This document shows, piece by piece, positions 55,228 through 64,000 of a stretch of 64,000 bases of DNA. Both the position numbers and the translations under genes were made by a program. The notes below the pieces were generated by a model. That model saw only the letters and a program-made list of their open reading frames with translations. It did no database searches and had not been told where the DNA came from. This DNA comes from Agapanthus africanus (lineage: Eukaryota > Streptophyta > Magnoliopsida > Asparagales > Amaryllidaceae). The stretch lies in the NCBI GenBank assembly GCA_030015575.1, contig JASDDO010000001.1, forward strand, positions 510,627,772-510,691,771, in the 5' to 3' direction. Every line of letters begins with the position of its first letter. Position 1 is the first letter of the stretch.

Positions 55228-57427
55228 TGTAGGGTTACTAGGCACACTCAAGAGGTTCCACAAGGTATCAACCATGCCAAATTAAAATTTTACGGTGCCG
55301 AGAAACCCTAATATAGATCGTTAACTAGAAGTTAAGGCGAAAGAACATGCAAGTTAACAACTTAACTACAAGTGAAAGGGATTACAACCTTTGTAGATCT
55401 GGTCCTCCACTTCTTTAGCTCCGTGTTGACGTCCCTCCGCTGCGATCATCGGGATCCCGGACTCTAGCAATGGTTTCGTCGGAGAAATGATCGGGCTAGA
55501 TCATTGACTTCGAGGCCGAAAATGATCTACGTCGAGGAGACTCAAACTCAAGCTATTCCTTCACTTGGTCAAGAACTTTGTGAAGAGAACACCCTCTACT
55601 AAATGGCAAGTAGTAGAGGATGATGAAGTAGGAAGGTTTCTCACTTTAAAATTGATTTTCTCACATTTTCCCTCAAGGTACCATTAGAGCTAGAAAGCTT
55701 TTCAAGGAACTTGATGAAGAAGAAGAAGAAGTGAATTATTCATCCAAATGAAAACTTATCCTCTTGAATAATTCACCCATGGTTGAGTTAAGCCCTCATG
55801 CTTAACTCATATAGAGAATTAACTAAGGTATAAGGTTTAAGAGTTAGGTTAAAGAAATATCAAGAGAATTGACAAAAGAGTGGACTTTGTCAAAGTTTCT
55901 CCAAGCTTCTTTAAGCTTGACAACTTTGACTAAGTTTAACTCATTTGTTAAATCTTAAGATAATCCAATAACCCTAATCTTAACCCTAATCTTAGTATAA
56001 CTCTCATACACCCATCTTGTGTGTATCATCAAGCATGATACATACATGTACACTTGCATATATCACATATAAACAATGTGCACAAACTAGTGAGAAAATA
56101 AATCTTAAGTGAGCTAATATTAGTTAATGTAATGTAATATATCAAATATATAATTATACATTAAATTATTAAATCAACTCTTGTTTTAATAATCCGGCAA
56201 TAACCGACCAATATCAAAAGTAACAACTTACCGAATCAACACTTGATCCGATAACCCGGCTATATCCATACAACCGATGAATGTCATAAATCGCGAGAAT
56301 CGAATACGGTATCTCATATCGTATCAATCTCGGTCCCGTACATATCACATATGCACTCCTACTCCGTTTCGCTTGAGCCAGGAAACCCCTCTGTAGGACT
56401 CTAAAGACTCGTCAATACGCTGGCAGTAGGTGATAATCATATCAAACACCCACAAGCCGCAAGCGGTCTGCTAAACGTAACAGCCACCCGGGTATTGAGC
56501 GATCAGAAGATCAACAAGCAAGCCCGCTCACACTCCTGTGAATCCAACGAGTAACACTACCATACAGTCCGGTCTGTTCGTCTGATATGTCGCATATCTC
56601 GTCTAGGGGTGGTAAACGTCAGACCCGAATAACTCGATAAGCCATGTCGATATGAGGCTAATAACGGGTCAAGAAAGTACTGGTAACACTTACCAGTACA
56701 TCCCTAAAACAGCCTTGGCCAAGGACTTCCTGTTATAGCCAATCGAGCACTGCGCAACATCAACTCCCTATATCGGGAGAGACGAAACCCCTCCTATCGC
56801 TCATTGCCTCCATGTGATTCGGGACTGTACCCAAAAGCCACCTTTTTGCATGCCCTCTTGGACGTGGTATGATGGAAATCAAAGCACAATAGGAATCGCA
56901 CAAGACTCTATGACGATCTTGGGTCTACAGACTAACTTGTACCAATGTCACCAGAGAACTGCCATCTGACGTAAGGTATAATACCATCTGGGAGTTCTCA
57001 GCGAGTCCGTCCAGTGTACCTAGTCTCCACTGAGCACCCGTATATCATCTTTGATGTCAAACACCAATGGATATGGGATCATCCATCGCCCATCTATATG
57101 GGTCGAGAAGCTACACGCTAGTCTACTCTGGTATATCGATGCCCCGTATCGATACACCCACGACTAGGGACTTTGAAGGATGTACTTATGGACTACCACG
57201 TCCCCACTAGTATGATCTGCATTATAGTTCAGGTAGTCAAGTACACATTCTAAGGGCTTTACCCATATGTAACAGAGAGACAATCAGTGTACATGTTAAG
57301 GTAAAGAGTAACCAGATAGCATACTATCATGTCGAGCAAGAAAGTCATCCCTATATATGTCCAAGCATCCACTACAATATACATCCTATGTATAGTAATG
57401 GCCTCTAGGGCATACATATAACTAGCA
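55228..57427 (-). repeat. 3' LTR of copia C (2200 bp)
   Basis: It is bounded by TG (55228) and CA (57427). The plus-strand right end is the complement of TGCTAGTTATATGTATG, close to the LTR start of B. It is related to B's LTR along its length, including gaggtttcctgg-type and TTTAAAGAA-type blocks. Confidence 0.9.
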
Positions 57428-57442
57428 ATCTCTCACTTGCAC
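57428..57442 (-). other. Polypurine tract of copia C
   Basis: On the minus strand gtgcaagtgagagat, next to the LTR, one base different from that of A. Confidence 0.85.
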
Positions 57443-60370
57443 TAGGGCCATCTGATAGCAGTGGTTGAAGTATCTCATACTCAACCATCCCATAAAAGTC
57501 TCTCTCTGGGAAAGGCCTTTCGTGAGTGGATCCGCCATGTTGTCCTCTGAGTCTACTCTCCTAACCTCGATCCCCTGGAGATCAACCATCTCCACGATCA
57601 GGTGATACTGCCTAAGAATATGTCTGGATCACTGCTGGGACGGGCGTTCCTTGGCATAAGCCACAACTCCATTGTCACACAATGGGAGGAACGAAGTTCA
57701 TCTCATGAACAAATATACACCCAGACTGCCTCTTTGGTAGCATCTTTGGTAACGATTTATCTTGCCTTTAATCGTCTAGTATGCCACGGTATCTAGCTTG
57801 GAACTCTTCCAACATACCGTCCCTTTACCAAGGGTAAAGACAATGCCTGTGACTGACATTCAGTCATCCTTATCACCCTGGAACCTTTCCAGTGATTCTC
57901 CCCAGGATCGATTGATACCAACTCACTACAACTAGTGAGTATCCTAACATCCAATTAGATCTGTCTCATAGATCCAAAACCCAGGATTTAGTAGGTATCA
58001 CTTTGATCCTATATGGAGAATCCTTGTGATAAGCGGAGATTGACCGAGCGTAGCATAGGAAACGCCTTCCCTATCAAGAGTATGTCATCCACGTACTCTA
58101 CGAGGATCACCACCATACTCCCTACTACCTTTTTGTTTATACAAGGTTCATCTACCATTTTGATGAAGTCAAACTCTTTGACTAACTCATCAAAACAGAT
58201 GTTCCAACTCCGCGATGCCTGCTTTATCACATAAAACATCTTGCATACATTTCCGCTGCTCCCACTGTCTACGAAGCCCTCTGACTGTGTACTTATAGAC
58301 GCATTCTTCCAAATCATCATTTAGAAAAACAGTCATGACACCCAACCGCCAGATATCGTAGTCATGGTATGTAGCCGTGGCAAGTAGGATCTGGATGGAC
58401 TTAAGCATAGTTACTTAGAAAAGGTTTCATTATAATCCATACCTGGTCAATGATGCAAACCTTTAACAAGTCTAGCTTTGAAAGTCTCAACTTTTCCATG
58501 TACACCAAGTAATCTTCTCAAGATATACTTGCTTCTGATGGGGTTTTAACCCTTCAGATAAAGCAACCAAAGTCCATACTTTGTTGGTGTATAAGGATTC
58601 CATCTCAGATCGATAAGCATCCAGCCATTCTTATAGAGTCCCACTCTTGATAGCCAGCTCGAAACTAGTTGGGTCATCATCCCATGATGCAATTCTCGCT
58701 CCCACTGTCATAGAGAAACCGAAGTATCTCTCAGGTGGGTGAGGAACCCTACTAGATCGGCGGAGAGGCTGAGGTTCGTTGGTTTCTATTGAATCCTTTG
58801 GTTCTACCAAATCATCAGCTGCAGTTTATATAGCTGGAACTGTTTCCAGTTCTACCTTATGTCCACTAATTTCTTCATAAGAAATTCCCTTTCACAAAGG
58901 TGGCATGCTGAGAAACAAAACATTTTTGTTCCTCGGTTAGGTAGAAGATATTCCCTTGCGAATGCTTGGGATATCCAACAAACTTCCACAGAACTGACTT
59001 TGCCTCGAGCTTGTCCGGATTTTGCTTTTTAGACATAGGCCGGACAACTCCAAATCTTAACAAACTTAAGATATGGGCTCTTCCCTTTCCATATCATATA
59101 TGAAGTGGTAGGCAACTGATTTGATCGGAACCCTATTCAATAGGTATGCAACTTCATAAGTGCATAACTCCCTAAAAGGAAATAGGAAACTCAGTAGTAT
59201 TCATCATAGAGCGCACCATATCATATAGGGTGTGATTGCTCCGCCCCGATTACCATCGTGTTATTGTGTATACGGAGGAGTAATGCTGAGAGAGAATCTC
59301 ATTCTCCTTTAGAATAATCCAGGAATTCCGTGCTCAAGTATTCTCCTTCTTGATCACATCAAAGGACATAATACTTTTACCCGTATTTTGGTTCTCTACT
59401 TCTAACTTATATTCTATGAATATCTCAAAAGGTTCGGACTTGTGTTTCAACAGGAACATATGTCTGAATCTTGAGAGATTATCAGAGAATGTAATGAAGT
59501 ACAAAGAACCGGTCTTGGCATGTGTAGACAGGGGACCTTCATACATCAGCATGTATCAATCCCAAGAGTTTACTAACTCTTTCTCTGTTTCCAATAAACA
59601 GAGCTATGGTCATCTTATCTCTGTGACATGACTGGCAAGTTTTACAAGATGTAAATTTAAACTAATTTAAATATGCATCTATATGTAACTTCAGCTAGTC
59701 GGGTCGCATTGATATGACCTAGTCTACAATACCTCAAGAAGGATTCGTTCAATTCTGAACTCTTCCTCTTGTGTGTGTTCTATATACTGAGAACTATGGT
59801 TTGATTTAGAACGTCAATGCTTTTAGATAACGTGCCTGAACCGATCAACTCTTGATATAGGAAATGTTCAAAACATTATCCAACAATACAAAATTATATC
59901 CTTCTTTACTAATAAAGGGACTGATATGATTTTGTATATCAGGTTCGGTATCTAATAATATTTGTTCAGAATCAATGTATTCTGGTAATACATGGTGACA
60001 GTGACCAACAGACTTGGTTGCAACACTTGCACCGTTTTCTGTCTCATGAAACTTATCACCCGTTCTCAGTTCTTTACCTTTCTGCAGCCCATGTAACAAA
60101 TTACATATGCGGGATCCTGAACTGGCATCACATACCCAGGACGTAAAGGATACTAAGAAACAGTTCTCTGTAATGAACACACCAGAAGATGATGCATCAA
60201 CATGCACTCTCTTCGTTTGGGCGGCACGGGAATTCTGGTAATCCCCAATTTCCTGCTCTATCTTATAACATTTATAAGTTGGAGCGGGACTAACGTTCTC
60301 CAGCTCAGTATAACAAGCGGGTTCGGTCAATATATCCGTTTTATTATCTTGATTAAGGCGTGATATGGTC
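57443..60370 (-). pseudogene. Decayed copia pol of element C
   Basis: Minus-strand pieces in copia order: protease region (60399-59845; TSWVCDASSGSRICNLL, with the active-site Asp-Thr-Gly damaged to Asp-Ala-Ser), integrase core (59552-59334; SLYFITFSDNLSRFRHMFLL), integrase C-terminus (59063-58875; RQNP-type KKQNPDKLEAKSVLWKF) and RT (58408-58009; LNDDLEECVY, ASRSWNICFDELVKEFDF, YVDDILLIG). From YVDD to the end it is about 340 bp shorter than B, so part of RNase H is deleted. Numerous stops. Dead copy. Confidence 0.82.
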
Positions 60371-63300
60371 GCTACCAGGAGAGAGAGAGAAGAAAACACT
60401 CTGCGTGCGCTCTTGCAAGATCAGATTGGTTATTATTTTATCTAATCAGGATGGCTCCCACTGTTTTTATCAAATCTTCCTTCAAACCTTAAAAGGAAAG
60501 ACTAGCCGGAATTAATTACACGCTACAAGTTCGCCAATCTTTCATCCAGGCCAGTGTTGGTACTTTGAGGGAGGTCCCCCGTGCTTTTGCACGAACCTAA
60601 TTAATGTAAACCTCATTTTCCCAGAGGCGTAACCCCGTTGACACCTTTCTAGACACCTACTTGATCGGCTAATTATAATGTGTAAAACTCTCCCAGGAGT
60701 AACAATTACTCGCAGTGGGTATCGGGATCCAACTATCTCATGGAAGGTATAGATTCTCTTTGCAAATTTCAACACTTGAAATTCTTGATAATATTTTGCC
60801 CATAGCGTCCTATGACCTTGACAGAGGTCAACAAACCATAGGGTGCTAGTCAAGTTCAACCCGTCATTTCCTGATTGAAGTAAACCCACCCGCACGACCC
60901 TTGACAGAGGTCAACAAGGTCGCACGACTACTCTAAATCAATCACATCATATGCTTATACAGATAAGCACTAATCAGCTACCGCACACTACGCCTTGACA
61001 GAGGTCAACAAACGCAGCACGAATACTAACCAGTACTTATCTGAAATGACGGAGGGCTACGACAGGTTTTTAAGAAAACCTTTTGCGTAATGAACTTGAT
61101 ATCGTTGTAGAATCAAATGATTTTAAAATGGAGTGTTTTTGAGGCTTTTCTAGTTTTGCTAAAGGGGTCACTCCTGGTGAAGGGATCGTCGGGCCTTTCC
61201 TCGTCGAATGAGGTGCAGGATATATCATATACATCACTGTGCAAAGCAAGAACTAGAGAAGCAATCAAAAGACAAACCGAGGGTTGTAGTATCTGCCAGT
61301 TATTGCTAAAGGAGTCACTCCCGGTGAAGGGATCTCGGTCCTTTCCTTATCGAATAAGGTGCAGGATGTTCTACAAGGAACACCGCGATGCAAAGCAAGA
61401 ACTGTAGCTACCTGTTTTTGAAAATTCGATTCCATAACATCTTTAGGTTTCTTTTTCTTTCATTAATCACATTAATGAAGTCCTATCATTTAATTTACCT
61501 AAACATTACAGATAAATACTACGTACACTTATGCCATCCGCATTCGCCTCGATGTCCCCTCGTGCACCGTTAGGTTAGGTAACTAACGACAGAGCGGGGC
61601 AGGGCTAGCGCGAGTGCAAAATATAAGTAACGTCTATATAATATATCATATATACTATATACAGTATTTATCACAGAACATCAAATGATCACATCACAGA
61701 TATAGCAGCAGAAGAAACATATGAAACATTGGATATACTGGGACGTCCGTGTTTTCAATACGAGCCTGTCTAAAACACGGATTCCACGGTCGCGATGAAT
61801 AGCCAAACCCACACCCTTAAACCCCTACGAGAGCGGCAAGTAACCTTACCAATTCTAGAGTTAGGAGACCCGGACTCGACTCCTCGAGTTGGTCTCCCAC
61901 TGGACTCCAGAACCCGGTTACTTGTGCCCTCCTCCTTGGGTCTATCCTAGTGCGGAAAAGTAAAATAATATACATCAACGGTTACATCTTCCGCAACCTG
62001 AAAGTGCCCCAATAAAAAAATATTACAAACAAGTTAATTTTACATGAATGAAAATAAAAACTCTCATCTCACATAAAACCCCTGGGCTATTCAAGACGCG
62101 ACGATCCAATATAACATATCCAGCAACACATAACATCACATGTCATCAACGTAAGTAAATGTGCGCATCCCAATTATCGTTGACATATAGCAACGAAACC
62201 GGCGATATCACATATTACACTTACGGTCACAGAAAGAAAGTGTAAAACTACAACAGTTGGAATCCGCAAACTCTTTAGACATCGCATGCCTAATCAAATG
62301 AATTCCTTAGACATCACATGCCTAACAATTATAAACCCCGCATTTTAGTCTCATTATCGAAAACACTTTTCAATATCAAGTCGGGCAATTCAACAAGATT
62401 CCCGGCATTGTGATCGAATGCTCGTCGCAAACTTTAGTAGGCAGCCGCACCCCCGATGCCGTCGACGAAGTGCACTAAGGCGGAACACCGCTGCCGCGAG
62501 CACCCGGACGGATGCTTTCGGCGACGGGGTTCTCCTACAGTCACTTGGTCGGGGCTATGAGGCATGGCTGTCTATTAAGTTTACCCGGCGAGTATCCGCG
62601 TACGCTACGTGATTGCGACGGACTTTTGATCACATCAATATTCCGTGGCAACCGATCAAGTGAGACTAAAGTGCTATGTTTATAACATTCATTTTAGTTA
62701 TCTTATAACTACTTATGAATTCCAAATATTGTATTAAATTCCTGATAAATAGAAAATGTTAAACTTTCCGATCGAACATTCAAACACCCAAGTTTTCCCG
62801 AGAATAGCTCAACACTTGAAATAAGTTTAAAAAACATTCACTTCATGCCACAGTACCAACGGTCCAGCCGTAGAAGGGTCAAGCCAACGCCTCACATGTG
62901 GCACGCCGTACTGCCCCAAACCCTAAGGTTCAAAGGGCAGTTCAAGATGGTCACATAATCGAGTTAAGATTTGTTGTCTTCTAGAGGGACCATCGCTTTA
63001 CTTGCACTACTTAGAACGTTATTAAACTACGGAAAAATCCAACACTTGGAAATTTCCCGGCAAGGGAAAACGTGGGTATTTATATCCGGTCGAACTTTTT
63101 AACATGTTCTAAAAATATCCGGAAAACATAACAAAATTAAATTCTCCGATCGAATCGACGATTACAAAATAACACCCCAGAAAACTCAACACTTGAATCA
63201 GTTTAAAAATACACATAAAATATCTATTTAATATATAAGAATTACTGTGCAAACAAAATGACCCAATCCCTCCGTACGGCTGTAGATCCGCGGCCCAAGC

Positions 63301-63509
63301 ATGGTACGGCCGCGGTTCCGCGGCGGTTTGGAAGTATTAGGAGTTCGTTTTTCACCACAATTCTTATATTCCCTGCTTAATTTTTCAGGTATTTTTAATT
63401 CAGAAAATACACAGTTTTGAAAAAATGTACAGAGAGGGGGTAAACTTGGACGTATCGGGTTCGTTCGGAGTTTTAACTTCGTTAACACATCGCCTAAAGC
63501 TCTAGTTAG
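60371..63509 (-). other. Long non-coding leader of copia C
   Basis: It contains the pyrimidine tract before pol (plus strand gaggagagagagagaagaaa near 60378-60397; the AG is TG here), three exact TTGACAGAGGTCAA palindromes (60818, 60901, 60995), a duplicated block (61160-61246 and 61308-61397) and the GC palindrome. No gag frame on either strand. Confidence 0.7.
63286..63322 (-). other. GC-rich palindrome in the leader of copia C
   Basis: atccgcggcc and ggccgcggtt pair with one mismatch around a loop of about 13 bases. It lies about 200 nt from the primer site. Less perfect than in A and B. Confidence 0.65.
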
Positions 63510-63521
63510 GCTCTGATACCA
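63510..63521 (-). other. Primer binding site, tRNA-iMet type, copia C
   Basis: The minus strand reads TGGTATCAGAGC, one base from the LTR end at 63523. Confidence 0.92.
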
Positions 63522-63522
63522 C

Positions 63523-64000
63523 TGTAGGGTTACTAGGCACACTCAAGAGGTTCCACAAGGCATCAACCGTTCCAAATTAAAATTTTACGGTGTCGAGAAA
63601 CCCTAATATAGATCGTTAACTAGAAGTTAAGGCGAAAGAACATGTAAGTTAACAACTTAACTACAAGTGAAAGGGATTACAACCTTTGTAGATCCGGTCC
63701 TCCACTTCTAGCTCCGTGTTGATGTCCCTTCGCTGCGATCATCGGGATCCTGGACTCTAGCAATGGTTTCGTCGGAGAAATGATCGGGCTAGGTCATTGA
63801 CTTCGAGGCCGAAGATGATCTACGTCGGGGAGACTCAAACTCAAGCTATTCCTGTACTTGGTCAAGAACTTTGTGAAGAGAACACCCTCTACTAAATGGA
63901 AAGTATTAGAGGATGATGAAGTAGGAAGGCCGCTCACTTTAAAATTGATTTTCTCACATTTTTCCTCAAGGCACCATTAGAGCTAGAAAGCTTTTCAAGG
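63523..64000 (-). repeat. 5' LTR of copia C, inner part (rest outside window)
   Basis: Matches 55228 to about 55705 with few differences, starting tgtagggttactaggcac. Confidence 0.9.

Larger units (their letters stand above)
55228..64000 (-). mobile_element. Ty1/copia LTR retrotransposon C (Angela-like), truncated by window edge
   Basis: LTR sequence at 55228-57427 recurs from 63523 to the window end. On the minus strand: 5' LTR (from beyond the window to 63523), primer site, leader, decayed pol, polypurine tract and 3' LTR. It inserted in the Helitron Rep gene; gaaaa (55223-55227) is the candidate target duplication but the other copy lies outside. Pol, leader and LTR are related to A and B. 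Pol is shorter than in B because of a deletion in RNase H. Confidence 0.9.

Noticed and set aside
62418-62612. 64-codon plus-strand frame in the copia C leader
   Set aside because: Antisense to the element, GC-rich local stretch, no equivalent in the B leader.

Overview
This window is repeat-dense, transposon-rich DNA from a flowering plant. The evidence is the set of plant-type elements: Angela-like Ty1/copia elements with 2.2-kb LTRs, a Tekay-like Ty3/gypsy chromovirus with 3.1-kb LTRs, a Tat-like Ty3/gypsy derivative, a Mutator-like element (MULE) with a plant mobile domain gene, and a Helitron. The species cannot be named from the sequence. I found no rRNA, tRNA, CRISPR array or prokaryotic feature. 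The only plausibly intact non-transposon gene is a small RING-H2 gene at 48110-48751.

Layout. (1) 1-7950: copia element A, minus strand, entering from beyond the left edge. It sits in the terminal arm of an old MULE. (2) 7951-36440: that MULE. It holds a plant mobile domain (PMD) pseudogene and a MULE transposase pseudogene split into 10732-12168 and 31235-32709. The split is caused by copia element B (12174-31229; target duplication aaatc on both sides). The 5' LTR of B was in turn split by a Tekay-like element (12302-20761; target duplication ttatc on both sides). A solo LTR (33178-35944; target duplication acaac) sits in the other arm of the MULE. The inferred insertion order is MULE, then copia B, then Tekay; A and the solo LTR also came after the MULE. 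(3) 36901 to about 45364: a Tat-like gypsy derivative with gag on the plus strand, no pol, an 83-bp tandem array and a spliced gene on the antisense strand. (4) 45365-52110: two RING-H2 paralogues, each with a similar promoter and each followed by an array of a 67-bp repeat. (5) 52110-55227: a decayed Helitron Rep gene whose promoter resembles those of the RING genes. (6) 55228-64000: copia element C, minus strand, inserted in the Helitron Rep gene and leaving the window inside its 5' LTR.

Copia elements A, B and C are members of related subfamilies. They share a tRNA-iMet primer site, a GC-rich palindrome about 200 nt downstream of it, a leader of more than 2 kb with duplicated motifs and no visible gag, and a pyrimidine tract with an AG just before the pol frame. 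This gag-less arrangement with a structured leader, the spliced antisense gene of the Tat-like element, and the RING / 67-bp-repeat / Helitron promoter module are the parts most worth a second look. Almost all transposon genes here carry nonsense mutations and look dead. Element boundaries come from paired LTR ends and target duplications read by eye; protein family calls come from motif recognition, not database searches.
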